A stretch of 64,000 nt of DNA from Actinopolyspora lacussalsi subsp. righensis. GTDB lineage: Bacteria; Actinomycetota; Actinomycetes; Mycobacteriales; Pseudonocardiaceae. A model generated the notes under the pieces. It did no database searches. It had not been told where the DNA came from and saw only the letters and a list, made by a program, of their open reading frames with translations. The DNA lies in the NCBI RefSeq assembly GCF_900116555.1, contig NZ_FPAT01000001.1, forward strand, positions 620,001-684,000, in the 5' to 3' direction. Shown here piece by piece: positions 1 through 10,725 of this stretch. How positions within the stretch are numbered: position 1 is the stretch's first letter; each line of letters opens with the position of its first letter. The translations under genes and the position numbers were made by a program.

Positions 1-2
1 GG

Positions 3-3000
3 CGGATCGCGAACCGCTTCGACCTGCACGGCACCAACTTCACCGTCGACTCCGCCTGCGCGAGCTCGCTGGCCGCCCTGTCGGTCTCGGTCGACGACCT
101 GCTGCTCGGCCGCTCCGACATGGTGATCACCGGCGGGGTCGACACGCTCAACGACGCGATGACCTTCCAGTGCTTCAGCAAGACCCCGGCCCTGTCGCCC
201 ACCGGCGACTGCCGCCCGTTCGACGAGCACGCGGACGGCACCATGCTGGGCGAGGGCCTCGGTCTGTTCGCCCTGAAACGACTCGCCGACGCCGAACGCG
301 ACGGCGACCGGGTGCACGCCGTCATCCGCGGCATCGGCTCCTCCTCGGACGGCAGCGGCACCTCGGTGTACGCACCGCTGGACACCGGGCAGGCGCGGGC
401 GCTGCGCCGGGCGTACGAGACCGCCGGCTACGGACCGGACACGGTCGGTCTGGTCGAGGCGCACGGCACCGGCACCGCCCCCGGCGACGCCACCGAAACA
501 GCCGCCCTGCACTCGGTGTTCGAGGCGAGCGGGCGGGCGGACCGTCAGTGGTGCGCGCTCGGGTCCGTCAAATCCCAGATCGGACACACCAAGGCCGCCG
601 CCGGCGCCGCGGGCCTGCTCAAGGTCGCCCTGGCGCTGCGGCACAAGGTGCTACCGCCGACGATCAAGGTCGACCGTCCGAACCCCGCGCTGAACCTGGA
701 GAACAGCCCTCTCTACCTCAACACGCGGGCACGGCCGTGGATCAACACGACCGAGCACCCCAGGCGGGCCTCGGTCTCCAGCTTCGGCTTCGGCGGCTCG
801 AACTTCCACGTCACGCTGGAGGAGTACACCGACGAAACGGCGGGAGCCCGCCCAGCGGTGCGCTGCGAAGCACGGCCGGGAGAACTGGTGGTGCTGTCCG
901 CCGCGACGCCGCAGGAGCTGTTCTCACTCGACCTGTCGGGAAGCCTCACGGCGGTCGCGCGGCGCTCCCAGAACGCCTTCCAGCACACGCGGGAGCACCG
1001 GCTGGCGGTGGTCGCCTCGTCCACGGAGGACCTCGAGCAGAAGCTGGAGCAGGCCCGGGGACTGGTCGGCACGAAGCCGTTCTCGACGCCCTCCGGTCTG
1101 CACTACGGTGTCGGGCGCACTCCGGGTCGGATAGCGTTCCTCTTCCCCGGCCAGGGAGCCCAGTACGTCGGCATGGGGGCCGACCTGGCGATGCACTTCC
1201 CCCAGGCCCACGCGGTGTGGGACCGGCACGAGATCTCCCCGCTGGTCTTCCCGCCACCGGTGTTCACCGACGCCGAGCGGCAGGCGCAGCAGCACGCGCT
1301 CACCGACACCGGCGTCGCGCAACCCGCCATCGCCGCGCACAGCCTCGCGCTGCTGAACGTGCTGGAGACCGCGGGGGTGCGGCCGGACTGCGTGGCCGGG
1401 CACAGCTTCGGCGAGCTGGTGGGGCTGCACGCGGCACGCGCGTTCGACGAGGACACGTTGATGCGGCTCGCCGCCCGGCGGGGCGAGCTGATGCGGGAGG
1501 GCTCCGGCGTCATGATCGCCCTGGACGCGGGCGTGGACGAGGTGACCAACCTCCTCGAACAGCAGAACCTCGAGCAAGCCTGGATCGCCAACCACAACGG
1601 CCCGCGCCAGGTCGTGGTGGCCGCGACCGCCGAGGCGGGCGCGCTGGTGCGCAAGCACGCCACCGCGGCCGGAATGACCGCACGGACGCTCGACACCTCG
1701 GCTGCCTTCCACAGCCCCCTCGTCGCCCCCGCGACCGAACCGCTGCGGGACTTCCTGTCCGCGGAGACGGTGCGCGCACCGCTGCTGAACGTGTACGGCA
1801 ACGCCGCGGCAGCCGTGCACCCGGTGCGGCCGACCGAGATCCGGCAGGCGATCGCCGACCACGTCGCCTCACCGGTCCGGTTCGCGGACATGGTGCACGC
1901 GATGCACGCCGACGGGGTGCGCATCTTCCTGGAAGTGGGCCCGGGAGGCGCGTTGACCAGCCTGGTCAAGGAGAACCTCTCCGACGGCCACGCGATCGCC
2001 CTGGACCGCGCGAGCTCCAACGGGGTGACCGGGCTGCTCGACGCGCTCGGACAGCTCACCGCGCTCGGCGTCCCGCTCGACTTCGCCGGGCTGTGGCACG
2101 GCCCGGAGGAGCCCGAGCCCGCACGACCGGCGATGCCCATCATGATCAACGGAGGCAATCACGGCGGGTCCTACCCGCCGACCCCGGAATCCGCTCCGAC
2201 CACACCGGCCCCTGCGCTGTCCGGGACCGGATCCGGCAGCCAGGACGAAGAGACGCTGCGCGCGGTCGCCGAAGCCCAGCAGGAGGTCGCCCGCGCCCAC
2301 GCGGCGTACCTGAGCATGGCCGAGAAGTCGATCGACGCGCTCACCTCGCTGGACCCGGCCTCGGGCCACGGCCTCGGACAGCCCTCCGCTCCCTCGCCGA
2401 CCTTCCGGACCACCACCCCACCACCCGCACCGGCCGAGCCACCCGCGTCCCCCGGACCCCCTGCGACCTCCGAACCGCCCGCCGCCTCCGTCGCCCCGGT
2501 GACCGCCACGGCCCCGGAACCCGTGCCGTCACGCGGCATCGAGGAACTGGAACCCCAGGTGCTGGCCGCCGTGGCCGAGAAGACCGGCTACCCGGTGGAG
2601 ATCCTGGAACCGCACATGGAGCTGGAGGCCGACCTCGGCCTGGACTCGATCACCCGCGCCCAGGTTCTCTCGGCCCTGCGCCCGATGTTCCCGCAGCTGG
2701 AGGGAATGGAGCGGGAACGGCTCACCCCGCTGTTGACGCTGCGCACCCTCGGCGAGATCGCCGACCGCTTACGCGAGCTGCTGAACACACCCGCCCAACC
2801 CGGCACCACCGCCCCAGACCGTACGATTTACCGGCACGTGCCGACGCTGCGGCGCGCACCCGCACCGGGCAGCGCCATGCAAGGGCTCGGAACCGTCCTG
2901 CTCACCGACGACGGAACCGGAGTCGCCGAGGAGACCGCACGACTGCTCACCGAGCGCGGCGTCCACGCGCGGGTCGGCACCGCGGCCGACATCACCACAC

Positions 3001-4139
3001 TGGAGGCCGACGGCCTGGTATTGCTCGGCGGACTGGCCGAGACCGCGTCCGCGGACGAGGCCCTGGCCATCCAACGGGACGCCTTCCGAGCCGCACAGGC
3101 GATCGCGCCCCGGCTGCGCGCCGTGGGCGGTGTATTCGTCACCGTGCAGGACACCGGAGGCGGATTCGGTCACCGCGACGCGCAACGGCCCTGGATCGGC
3201 GGTCTGGCCGCACTCGCCCGCACCGTCCGCTGGGAATGGCCGCTCGCCGCGGTCAAGGCCATCGACTGCCAGCGTGCGAACCGCTCGGCGACCGAGACCG
3301 CCATCGCCCTCGTCGACGAACTGCTCACCGGAGGCCCGGACCTCGACGTCGCGCTCGCCGTGGACGGCACCCGGTGGACGCTCGACACCACCGAGGCCCC
3401 GGAACCGGCCGCGGCCGGTGACTGGGCCGGTGGCTGGGAAGCCGACCCGGTGATCGTCGTGTCCGGCGGGACCGGGGCCGTCACGGCGGCGGCCCTGCGA
3501 GAGCTCGGATCCCGGCACCGCGCACGCTTCGTCCTGCTCGGCCGCGGCTCCGACCGCGAGGTGGACGGGCTGGACCAGGCCCGCTACATGCGCGTCGACG
3601 TCCGGGACGGAAACGCCGTACGGACGGCGCTCGCCGACGTCCGGCAGCAGTGGGGACCGATCACCGGCATCGTCCACGCGGCCGGGGTGCTGAACGACCA
3701 GCGGGTGGAGGACAAGACCGCGGGCCAGTTCGAGGCCGTGTTCAGCACCAAGGTCGACGGGCTGCGAGCACTGCTGGACGCCACCCGCGAGGACCCGCTG
3801 CGACTGCTGTGCGTGTTCTCCTCGGTCGTCGCCGGGACCGGCAACGCCGGGCAGTGCGACTACGCGATGGCCAACGAAACCCTCAACCACGTGCTCGCCA
3901 CCGAACAGAACGCTCGGCCGGACGCGGTGGTTCGCTCGCTGCTGTGGGGACCGTGGGAAGGCGGCATGGTCACCCCCGAACTGGCCGAGGTGTTCCGCCT
4001 CGGCGGCGTCGATCTGATCCCCCTGCGAGACGGAGCGCGCGTCTTCGCCCGGGAACTGAGCGCCCCTGCCGACGACCCGCGCGTGCTGCTCACCGCCGGC
4101 CGCGCGCTGACGCGACTCGGGGAGGTCACCAATGGATGA
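3..4139 (+). CDS. Iterative type I PKS, KS-AT-ACP-KR (PfaA/HglE-like), 5' end outside window
   Basis: Subunit of an iterative polyketide/fatty-acid synthase. The reading frame is open from base 3, so the N-terminus lies upstream. Counting from base 3, the KS shows the active-site Cys at residue 19 (DSACASS) and its two His near 154 (HGTGT) and 195 (KSQIGHTK). The AT follows with FPGQGAQ near 383 and nucleophile Ser about 468 in GHSFGE. A Pro/Ala-rich linker leads to a single ACP (phosphopantetheine Ser about 882, LGLDSI). A C-terminal KR has a Rossmann motif (SGGTGAV) and a plausible Ser-Tyr-Asn set (FSSVV...DYAMAN). The KS-AT-ACP-KR order and the LGLDSI form of the ACP motif resemble PUFA synthase PfaA and heterocyst-glycolipid synthases rather than modular PKS. 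It overlaps the next gene by 8 bp, implying coupled translation. The product is unknown. Confidence 0.85.
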   Translation, partial: RIANRFDLHGTNFTVDSACASSLAALSVSVDDLLLGRSDMVITGGVDTLNDAMTFQCFSKTPALSPTGDCRPFDEHADGTMLGEGLGLFALKRLADAERDGDRVHAVIRGIGSSSDGSGTSVYAPLDTGQARALRRAYETAGYGPDTVGLVEAHGTGTAPGDATETAALHSVFEASGRADRQWCALGSVKSQIGHTKAAAGAAGLLKVALALRHKVLPPTIKVDRPNPALNLENSPLYLNTRARPWINTTEHPRRASVSSFGFGGSNFHVTLEEYTDETAGARPAVRCEARPGELVVLSAATPQELFSLDLSGSLTAVARRSQNAFQHTREHRLAVVASSTEDLEQKLEQARGLVGTKPFSTPSGLHYGVGRTPGRIAFLFPGQGAQYVGMGADLAMHFPQAHAVWDRHEISPLVFPPPVFTDAERQAQQHALTDTGVAQPAIAAHSLALLNVLETAGVRPDCVAGHSFGELVGLHAARAFDEDTLMRLAARRGELMREGSGVMIALDAGVDEVTNLLEQQNLEQAWIANHNGPRQVVVAATAEAGALVRKHATAAGMTARTLDTSAAFHSPLVAPATEPLRDFLSAETVRAPLLNVYGNAAAAVHPVRPTEIRQAIADHVASPVRFADMVHAMHADGVRIFLEVGPGGALTSLVKENLSDGHAIALDRASSNGVTGLLDALGQLTALGVPLDFAGLWHGPEEPEPARPAMPIMINGGNHGGSYPPTPESAPTTPAPALSGTGSGSQDEETLRAVAEAQQEVARAHAAYLSMAEKSIDALTSLDPASGHGLGQPSAPSPTFRTTTPPPAPAEPPASPGPPATSEPPAASVAPVTATAPEPVPSRGIEELEPQVLAAVAEKTGYPVEILEPHMELEADLGLDSITRAQVLSALRPMFPQLEGMERERLTPLLTLRTLGEIADRLRELLNTPAQPGTTAPDRTIYRHVPTLRRAPAPGSAMQGLGTVLLTDDGTGVAEETARLLTERGVHARVGTAADITTLEADGLVLLGGLAETASADEALAIQRDAFRAAQAIAPRLRAVGGVFVTVQDTGGGFGHRDAQRPWIGGLAALARTVRWEWPLAAVKAIDCQRANRSATETAIALVDELLTGGPDLDVALAVDGTRWTLDTTEAPEPAAAGDWAGGWEADPVIVVSGGTGAVTAAALRELGSRHRARFVLLGRGSDREVDGLDQARYMRVDVRDGNAVRTALADVRQQWGPITGIVHAAGVLNDQRVEDKTAGQFEAVFSTKVDGLRALLDATREDPLRLLCVFSSVVAGTGNAGQCDYAMANETLNHVLATEQNARPDAVVRSLLWGPWEGGMVTPELAEVFRLGGVDLIPLRDGARVFARELSAPADDPRVLLTAGRALTRLGEVTNG

Positions 4140-7100
4140 CCAGGACTTCGAGGTCATGCCCCGCCCTCCGCTGTCCCACCAGCCGACACCGGCCCCGAGG
4201 AGCGCCGCGGCGCTGATCTCCGAACAGTTGCGGCAGGCCACCGAGCTCCACGAGCGCTTCCTGGCCACGCAGGCGAGCTTTCACCCGCCCACCACCGGAA
4301 CGGCAACCGGAACGGCCGTCGAGCCCGCCACCGAACCGGCCCGCACGGCCCGGGCCACCGTCGAGCTCGACGGCTGGTACCTCGACCGGGCCGGCCGCAT
4401 GACGGCCGGAGCCGTACTGGACGAACTGCTGGCGCTGTGGCCACAGCGCGACGGCGCGCTCGACGGCGAACTCACCTTCCACCACGCCCTGCCCACACCG
4501 GGCGGTCAGCTGCTCAGCTCGCTGACCGTCACCGAAGCGGCGCTGCGGGGCGAGGTCGACGGCCACCTGTCGTTGCACGGCATCCTCTGGGACGGCTTGG
4601 ACGTGCCCCTGCCGACGGAGCACCCCGGTGCCGCGTTCGACACCGACGCGGTCACGGCGTTCGCCGAGGGCCGCCCGGCCGACTGCTTCACCGGCCCCGA
4701 GTGGGAGCTCACGCGCGCCCACGTCCGAAGCCCCGGAATCGGCTCACGACGCACCCTCCTGCTGCGCGAGGTCACCGCGTTCGATCCCGACCGCGGGCTC
4801 ACCGCGACCGGCCGCACCCCGCCGACCACGTGGCACTCGCCCGCCGCGCTGCTCGAAGGCGGCCTCCAAGCGATGGCGTTCCACCTCGTCGCGACCGGGA
4901 GCACGATCCACCGCGACGGCTGGCGCTTCGAACCACTGCCGGAGGCGTCCACCCGCCTGCGGGTCCTGCTCAACGCTCCGAGCGGAACACCCCGGTACCA
5001 CCTCACCCTGCGCTCGCTCACCGGCACGACCGCGCACGCGGACGTGGTCGTCACTATCGACGAGCAGGTGGTGCTGTGCGCCGAAGGGCTCGCCGTTCAC
5101 CTCGTCGCCGACACCCCCCTGCCGCACTGGAAGCTTCTAGGCCCACCCGCGGTCCAGCGCACCGGCGATCCGGTCCCGCTCAGCGCACTGGCAGGCCTGC
5201 GCGGCCACGAGGATCCGGCCGCAGCGAGCACGGACCGAATCCGCTACGACCACGCCACGATGCTCACCGCCGCCTGGGGGCCGCGCGCCGAGATCCTCCC
5301 CGACGCCAGCGACGACGCGTTACGGCTGCCCGGACCGCCGTACCTGTTCCTCACCCGGGTCACCGAGCTGTCCGTCACCCACGGAGACTTCCGCCCCGGC
5401 AGCAGCCTGGTCGCCGAGTACGACGTGCCCCGGCACGTGTGGTTCCGCGAGCAGAGCGGGACGGTGCCGGTCGCCGTGCTGATGGAGATCGCGCTACAGC
5501 CCTGCGGCCTCCTGACCGCCCTGATGAACGGCGGCACGGCCGACGAGCAGCTGCGGATCCGCAACCTCGACGGTCGACTCTCGACGGTCCGCGAGGTGCC
5601 CCCCGACGTCGGCTCGTTGCGCACCACGGTCGAGCTCACCGACATCGAGCACTGGGACGGCACGACGATCGAAACGTTCCGGGTCCACTGCGAAGCCGAC
5701 GGCGTCACCGCCCTGGAGGGCACCACGGTCTTCGCCCTGACCTCGGCGGAGCAGTTGACGGCCCAGACCGGTCTGCCGGTGACCGACCACGACCGCTCCC
5801 GCCTCACCCAGCCCTGCGAACACCCCGTTGTCGACCTGCGATCCCGCCCCGCCCGCTTCTTCGGGCACTCCGCCCGTCTGCCCGGTCAGATGCTGCTGAT
5901 GCTCGACCGGCTCACCGGCTACTGGCCCAACGGCGGCCCGGCCGGACTCGGACGGCTACGCGCCGAGTGCGACGTGCGGGCCGAGGCCTGGTACTTCAAA
6001 GCGCACTTCTTCAACGACCCGGTCCAACCCGGTTCCCTCGGTGTCGAGGCGATGTGCCAGCTCCTGTCCTGCTACCTGATCCAGCGTGGCGTCGACGACG
6101 GCTTCCGCCTCGAGCCCGTCGTGCCCGACTCGTGGAAGTACCGCGGCCAGGTCCTGCCCTCCGACGCGCTCGTCACCGTCGAACTGGACGTGCTGGACGT
6201 CGAACTGAGCCCCGACGGCGGGCACGCGGAGGCCGAGGCCTGGCTGTGGGTGGACGGTCGCAAGATCTACCACGTGCCCCGCCTGCGGGTACGCGTGGTG
6301 CCCGGCGCACCGGACTCGCCCTCCACGGTCGACACCGTACTCGACCCCAGGGCGGACACGTGGCTGGCGGACCACTGCCCCACCTGGACGGTCCCCGCCG
6401 TGCCGCTGATGTCGACCGCCGAGCTCCTCGCCCGGTCCGCCGGGGACCACGCCGGACGCCCGGTGCGGGTGCTGCGCGACCTGAGCATGCAGCGCTGGCT
6501 GCCCGTCGCCGACCCGGTCCGGCTTCGTGCCACCTGCACCGACGAGCAGACGCGGCTCGCGGTGTGGCACGAGGCCGGCTCACTCTCCAGATTCGTCCCG
6601 GTGGCCACCGCGACGATCGACTTCGAACCCCCACCCCGGCCGGCTCGCTTCACCCCGCTGAAGGACCTCGCGGACGCGCCGGACCCGTACGAGAACGCGA
6701 ACCTCTTCCACGGACCGAGCTTCCAGTACCTGACGAGGCTGCGGATGGGCTCCACCGGCGCCAGCGGCGTCCTCGACGCCGAACGCGGGTCGGTACCCCG
6801 CGGCGCGATGCACCAAGGGTTGCTGGACGCAGCGCTGCACACCATCCCGCACGACGCGCTGCACCGGTGGGACCCGGCGATCGGCTCCGACCGACTGGCG
6901 TTCCCGCACCGGCTCAGCCACCTCACCGTGTACGAGCCCCTGCCCGACCACGGCGAGATCGAGGTCGAGGCCCGTTTCGCCGGCACGCTGCCGGACGACC
7001 TCGTCGCGATCGACATCCAGATGTGCCGCGGGGAGCACGTGCTGGTCGCCTTCCGGACCGTGGTCATGCACATCCCGATCGGAGCCCTGACCGCGGTTTC

Positions 7101-7395
7101 CGGCCCGGAACGACGCGCCTACCTGCGCGACGCCACGCCCAACTCCCGCCTCCTGCTGACCGGCTCGGACGGAGTGCTGCGCAGGCGCGACGTGGAGCGG
7201 GCCGACACGGTGCCGGGCACCGTCAACGCCGTCTACGGCCTGCCCGCGGACACCCGCGCCGCGGAGTGGCTGCCCCACATCGCCGTCAAGGACCACGTCG
7301 CCCGAAACGCCGGCGTCCACCCGAGCACGGTCGAGGTGACCACCCTCGACGACGTCAGCTGGGACGAGGACTCCGCCACCGTGAGGACCCCATGA
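4132..7395 (+). CDS. Multi-hot-dog dehydratase subunit of the iterative PKS (PfaC/HglD-like)
   Basis: A 1087-residue protein that probably performs the dehydration steps for the upstream KS-AT-ACP-KR protein. Around residue 620-640 it carries HFFNDPVQPGSLGVEA, the hallmark of FabA-like dehydratase domains in PUFA synthases (PfaC). The C-terminal third resembles a PKS-type dehydratase: WLADH near 745 would hold the catalytic His and HQGLLDAALH near 894 the Asp. The N-terminal 330 residues look like a further, degenerate hot-dog repeat. No KS/CLF domain is seen, unlike full PfaC. ATG 4132 lies inside the end of the previous gene and the stop overlaps the next start (ATGA), so the three genes form one operon. 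DH assignment is from motifs; the number of active domains is inferred. Confidence 0.8.
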   Translation: MDDQDFEVMPRPPLSHQPTPAPRSAAALISEQLRQATELHERFLATQASFHPPTTGTATGTAVEPATEPARTARATVELDGWYLDRAGRMTAGAVLDELLALWPQRDGALDGELTFHHALPTPGGQLLSSLTVTEAALRGEVDGHLSLHGILWDGLDVPLPTEHPGAAFDTDAVTAFAEGRPADCFTGPEWELTRAHVRSPGIGSRRTLLLREVTAFDPDRGLTATGRTPPTTWHSPAALLEGGLQAMAFHLVATGSTIHRDGWRFEPLPEASTRLRVLLNAPSGTPRYHLTLRSLTGTTAHADVVVTIDEQVVLCAEGLAVHLVADTPLPHWKLLGPPAVQRTGDPVPLSALAGLRGHEDPAAASTDRIRYDHATMLTAAWGPRAEILPDASDDALRLPGPPYLFLTRVTELSVTHGDFRPGSSLVAEYDVPRHVWFREQSGTVPVAVLMEIALQPCGLLTALMNGGTADEQLRIRNLDGRLSTVREVPPDVGSLRTTVELTDIEHWDGTTIETFRVHCEADGVTALEGTTVFALTSAEQLTAQTGLPVTDHDRSRLTQPCEHPVVDLRSRPARFFGHSARLPGQMLLMLDRLTGYWPNGGPAGLGRLRAECDVRAEAWYFKAHFFNDPVQPGSLGVEAMCQLLSCYLIQRGVDDGFRLEPVVPDSWKYRGQVLPSDALVTVELDVLDVELSPDGGHAEAEAWLWVDGRKIYHVPRLRVRVVPGAPDSPSTVDTVLDPRADTWLADHCPTWTVPAVPLMSTAELLARSAGDHAGRPVRVLRDLSMQRWLPVADPVRLRATCTDEQTRLAVWHEAGSLSRFVPVATATIDFEPPPRPARFTPLKDLADAPDPYENANLFHGPSFQYLTRLRMGSTGASGVLDAERGSVPRGAMHQGLLDAALHTIPHDALHRWDPAIGSDRLAFPHRLSHLTVYEPLPDHGEIEVEARFAGTLPDDLVAIDIQMCRGEHVLVAFRTVVMHIPIGALTAVSGPERRAYLRDATPNSRLLLTGSDGVLRRRDVERADTVPGTVNAVYGLPADTRAAEWLPHIAVKDHVARNAGVHPSTVEVTTLDDVSWDEDSATVRTP

Positions 7396-8396
7396 TTCTG
7401 ATCACCGGAGCCTCCGGGGCCGTCGGCTCCGCCCTGCTGCGCGAGCTGGACGACACCGAGGAGGTCATCGCGCTCACCCACCACAAACCGGTCGATACCA
7501 CGTCCGTGCGCGGCGACGCGACCCGTCCCTGGCTCGGCCTCCACCCGGCCGAGTACCGCGAGCTCGCGGCCAAGGTCGACGTGGTCGTGCACTGCGCGGC
7601 GGCCGTGAACTTCTCGGCCTCGCACGAGCACCTGCACCGGGTCAACGTCGTCGGCACCGGCCACGTCCTGCGGTTCGTCGCGGACGCGGGCGCCCGCCTC
7701 GTGCACGGCTCCACGGCGTTCGTCGCCCGCGCGGGCGACGGCACTCCCTTCGACGCGTACGCCGCCACCAAGGCCACGGGCGAGACCCTGGTCCGCGAAT
7801 CCGGCCTGCCCGCCTGCATCGCCCGCATCTCCACCGTGATCGGCGACGTCCCGCGGCTCCAGGCGTTCCACTACCTGCTCGGCTTCGCGCTGTCCGGCCA
7901 GCTCCCCTTCCTGCCCTGCACGCCCGGCACCCGCGTCGACCTCGTTCCCCGGGACGCCGTCGCCGCCGCACTGGCCGCCCTCGCCCACGACCACGACGCG
8001 CGCGGTGACCACTGGCTCACCGCCGGCCCGGCCGCCCTTCCGATGGAACGCGTCATCGAGATCGCCATCGACGCCGCTGCCGCCCGCGCCCAGGACGACG
8101 AAGAACTGCGCGACATCGACCAGACGATCTTCCACACCCGGCTGATCGACCCCGCGGTGGCCTCCACGGTGCTCACCGCCGTCCTCTCCCGCTCCTCCAG
8201 CTCCGCGGCGCCCAGCGTCATCGAGCGTGCCGCCAACCTCATGGCCGCCTACGACAACGCCGAGCCGTTCCCCACCTCCCTGGGCCGGATTCCCTCCGGC
8301 CCACCCGCTCCCACCGTCGAATCGAGTGAAACAGCCCTGCGCCACCTGACCGACTACCTCACCGGACTGCCCCGGCAGACCTGGGAACTGTCCTAG
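7392..8396 (+). CDS. NAD(P)-dependent reductase, thioester-reductase-like extended SDR
   Basis: A 334-residue extended SDR. The N-terminal GASGAVGSALL is the nucleotide-binding loop. VVHCAAAVNF followed by VNVVGTGHVL, the YAATK catalytic pair and VDLVPRDAVA match the fatty-acyl/thioester reductase family (NAD_binding_4). It is the last gene of the PKS operon, starting in a 4-bp ATGA overlap with the dehydratase gene. A reductase at the end of such a cluster would release the acyl chain as an aldehyde or alcohol, as HglB-type proteins do for heterocyst glycolipids; that role is inferred. An alternative is a stand-alone ketoreductase acting on the chain. Confidence 0.75.
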   Translation: MILITGASGAVGSALLRELDDTEEVIALTHHKPVDTTSVRGDATRPWLGLHPAEYRELAAKVDVVVHCAAAVNFSASHEHLHRVNVVGTGHVLRFVADAGARLVHGSTAFVARAGDGTPFDAYAATKATGETLVRESGLPACIARISTVIGDVPRLQAFHYLLGFALSGQLPFLPCTPGTRVDLVPRDAVAAALAALAHDHDARGDHWLTAGPAALPMERVIEIAIDAAAARAQDDEELRDIDQTIFHTRLIDPAVASTVLTAVLSRSSSSAAPSVIERAANLMAAYDNAEPFPTSLGRIPSGPPAPTVESSETALRHLTDYLTGLPRQTWELS

Positions 8397-8690
8397 ACGG
8401 ACGTTATGCCGCAGACACGTCGGGAAGTCGCCACTTTCGTTCGAAGGCCACCGCGCGGGCGCTGCGAACGAATTCCACGCGGCCCGAGAACGGAAGTGCC
8501 CCCATTACCTTCTGGGTGGTCCCGCGATGGAGTTCCCGGCTTGTGAGTCCGGCCGGACTTATCCCCTTGTCATGCATGATCCGGGGGTGTCACCGGGTTC
8601 ACTAGTGCCGGTTGTGCTGGAACCAGGCCCGTGTCCTGCTCGACGGTCACGTCGCGCTATGCGGTCCTGGTACCGGTTGGAACCCTGCAC

Positions 8691-8866
8691 GAATTTCGCC
8701 ACTCCGCACTGCCCCGACTCGGTGAGCAGGGCGCTAGCCTGTGGTTGCTGATAGCAGAAATCCCGGCACGAGAAGCCGGAGAACGTCCGCCGCTACTTCA
8801 AGCCCTCCGAACGGGCGTTTGTCGAAGTCACCAGCTTGCTGGCACCCGATAACCGCCAGCGCCGAA
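8691..8866 (+). pseudogene. C-terminal scrap of a tyrosine recombinase (integrase)
   Basis: Two short stretches in different frames together read like the end of an actinobacterial phage/ICE integrase. The first is FRHSALPRLGEQGAS (8694-8738), which contains the conserved Arg-His box. The second is [14 protein letters not shown] followed by VTSLLAPDN (from about 8770), which contains the nucleophile Tyr. A frameshift near 8755-8770 separates them and nothing recognisable of the N-terminus remains. The rest of the 8397-8907 gap shows no gene. I place the family from memory of typical integrase C-termini, so the call is moderate. Confidence 0.45.
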
Positions 8867-8907
8867 GCTACGGCGACGAGTACATCAACGTATGGCTCAC
8901 TCTTCGA

Positions 8908-10167
8908 TCACTGCTTACCTTCGGCCGACGCCGACACGGGGGCACGCTCGACACCGGGGTGCGTTGAATGGTCGGGCACGACTCGGTCGATGAGCCAGAT
9001 CGCCAGCGCGGCACCGGCGAAGCAGGCACCGGCAACCGAAGCAGCCGTCCACCCCATGCTGTCGTAGAGACTCGACGCTGTGACGGCACCCAGGGCTGAT
9101 CCCAGGGAGTAGCAGATCATGTAGGCGCCGATGATCCTGCTGCTCGAGTCCGGATCCCGGGCGACGATGAGGTTCTGGTTGGTGACGTGCACGGCTTGGA
9201 CGGCGAAGTCGAGCAGCACCGCGCCCAGAACCACGAGCCACAACGACCATCCGGCCTGTCCGATGAACCACCACGAAGCGATCAGCACGATCAACGACAC
9301 CACTGTGACCACACCTGAATACCCGCGATCGGCCCAACGACCGGCCCGTGCCGCACCGAGAGTCCCGGCCAGCCCGGCGAACCCGAACAGACCGATCTGA
9401 GCCGGGGAAAGGTGCCAGGGCGCGTTGCTCAGCGGCAAGGCCAGTCCGCTCCAGAGCACACCGAAGGAGGCGAACAGGAAGAACGTGATGAGCGAGCGAG
9501 TCCGGAACACCCGGTCGGTGGCTCCGAGAACGAGGATCGAGGCGACCGCGGCCCCGTACGAGCGCGGTGCCCGGCCTGGTTGATCATCGGGCAGAGCCGT
9601 CCAGATCAGGACGGCCATGATCACGGCCATGACGGCCGCGGCCGCGTAGACGGCGCGCCAACCGGCAACGTCGGCGATGAAACCGGCGACGGTGCGGGCC
9701 AGGATGATCCCGACCACCACTCCGGAGGTAACGATCCCGATGTTGCGGCCGCGGTGTTCGGGAGGGGACTTCGCCGCGGTGTAGGCGACCGCGGTTTGAA
9801 CGACCACGGCGAAGAGACCGGCGATCGCCACTCCGACGTAGAGAACCGCGGCAGTCGTCGAGAGCGCCGCCACCGTGGCGCCCACCGCGATCAGCAGCAG
9901 ATGCGCCGGAATGAGCATCCGGCGGTTCAGCCAGTCCCCCAGCGGGACGAGCGCGGCGAGGCCGACCAGGTAACCGGCCTGTCCGAGGGCCACTACCCAG
10001 CCCACCTGTCCGGTCGAGATCGACAGATCGGAACCCATGCGTTCGAGCAGGGGCTGGGCGTAGTAGACGTTCGCCACCGACACCCCGCACAACACGGCCA
10101 GCAACAGCAGGCGTGCCCGAGTAAGGAGCACGGCGGGCGCGGTAGACGCCGAGGACGGCACCCTCAC
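8908..10167 (-). CDS. MFS transporter, 12-TM exporter type
   Basis: A 419-residue polytopic membrane protein with about 12 hydrophobic segments. The first transmembrane segment ends in NVYYAQPLL, common to a subgroup of drug/metabolite exporters of the major facilitator superfamily, and the loop between TM2 and TM3 reads GDWLNRR. It starts at GTG 10167 and is divergent from an HxlR-family regulator 81 bp away, which suggests control by that regulator. The substrate cannot be told from sequence. A drug or toxic-metabolite exporter is the usual role in this arrangement. Confidence 0.8.
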   Translation of the reverse strand: MRVPSSASTAPAVLLTRARLLLLAVLCGVSVANVYYAQPLLERMGSDLSISTGQVGWVVALGQAGYLVGLAALVPLGDWLNRRMLIPAHLLLIAVGATVAALSTTAAVLYVGVAIAGLFAVVVQTAVAYTAAKSPPEHRGRNIGIVTSGVVVGIILARTVAGFIADVAGWRAVYAAAAVMAVIMAVLIWTALPDDQPGRAPRSYGAAVASILVLGATDRVFRTRSLITFFLFASFGVLWSGLALPLSNAPWHLSPAQIGLFGFAGLAGTLGAARAGRWADRGYSGVVTVVSLIVLIASWWFIGQAGWSLWLVVLGAVLLDFAVQAVHVTNQNLIVARDPDSSSRIIGAYMICYSLGSALGAVTASSLYDSMGWTAASVAGACFAGAALAIWLIDRVVPDHSTHPGVERAPVSASAEGKQ

Positions 10168-10168
10168 T

Positions 10169-10197
10169 CCAATCGGTAGTAGTATGAAACCAATCGG
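10169..10197. promoter_or_regulatory. Candidate HxlR operator: two direct repeats 21 bp apart
   Basis: The octamer CCAATCGG occurs at 10169-10176 and again at 10190-10197, exactly 21 bp (two helical turns) apart, in the divergent intergenic region between the MFS gene and the HxlR-type gene. A related fragment, CAACCGAT, occurs at 10224-10231. Same-face repeats beside a local repressor are a plausible binding site. The link is inference. Confidence 0.4.
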
Positions 10198-10248
10198 AAT
10201 GTAGCCGTAAAGGTAGCAATATGCAACCGATCTGTTTGGGGGTCTGCC

Positions 10249-10725
10249 GTGACCACACCACCCACCGGGTCAGGACACCCAGCCGCGCCCTCCGACGGGT
10301 GGTCCGACCCTCCCTGCGCTCTCGCGCGCGCCGTGGACCTCGTCGGGGACAGGTGGAGCCTGCTGATCCTCCGCGACGCCTTCGACGGGACCCGGGCGTT
10401 CACCGATTTCCAGCGCAACCTCGGTGTCGCCAAGAACATCCTGAGCGACCGGCTCCGCCGGCTCGTCGCCCACGGCGTCCTCGACCGACAGACCGCCGCG
10501 TCGGGCAAGCGGCAGGAATACGTCCTCACCAACTCCGGTGAACAACTGTTCACCGCCATGGTGGCCCTACGGCAATGGGGCGAGTCACACGCTTTCGACA
10601 CCGGCGAGCCCCACTCGGTACTGGTCGACGACGACACCGGCACACCGGTACCGACACTGCACCTACAACGCCCGGACGGCACCACCCTCACCGCCGGGAA
10701 CACCCACGTCCAAAAGCTCAGCTGA
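10249..10725 (+). CDS. HxlR-family winged-helix transcriptional regulator
   Basis: A 158-residue DNA-binding protein. Residues 20-110 match the HxlR/MarR-like fold. CALARAVDLVGDRWSLLILRD is the family signature (with the conserved Cys). FTDFQRNLGVAKNILSDRL is the recognition region, and the wing GKRQEYVLTNSG follows. Starts at GTG 10249. It is divergent from an MFS exporter gene and probably represses it, responding to a ligand or to thiol/aldehyde stress through the Cys, as in characterised HxlR/YodB proteins. About 50 residues beyond the core domain form an acidic tail. Confidence 0.85.
   Translation: MTTPPTGSGHPAAPSDGWSDPPCALARAVDLVGDRWSLLILRDAFDGTRAFTDFQRNLGVAKNILSDRLRRLVAHGVLDRQTAASGKRQEYVLTNSGEQLFTAMVALRQWGESHAFDTGEPHSVLVDDDTGTPVPTLHLQRPDGTTLTAGNTHVQKLS

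Noticed and set aside
924-2369. Long minus-strand open frames opposite the PKS genes
   Set aside because: They mirror the high-GC codon pattern of the real plus-strand genes, lack motifs and have no upstream signals.
4437-7391. Long plus-strand frame running ahead of the reductase gene
   Set aside because: It is an Arg/Pro-rich shadow of the dehydratase gene; the real start is ATG 7392.
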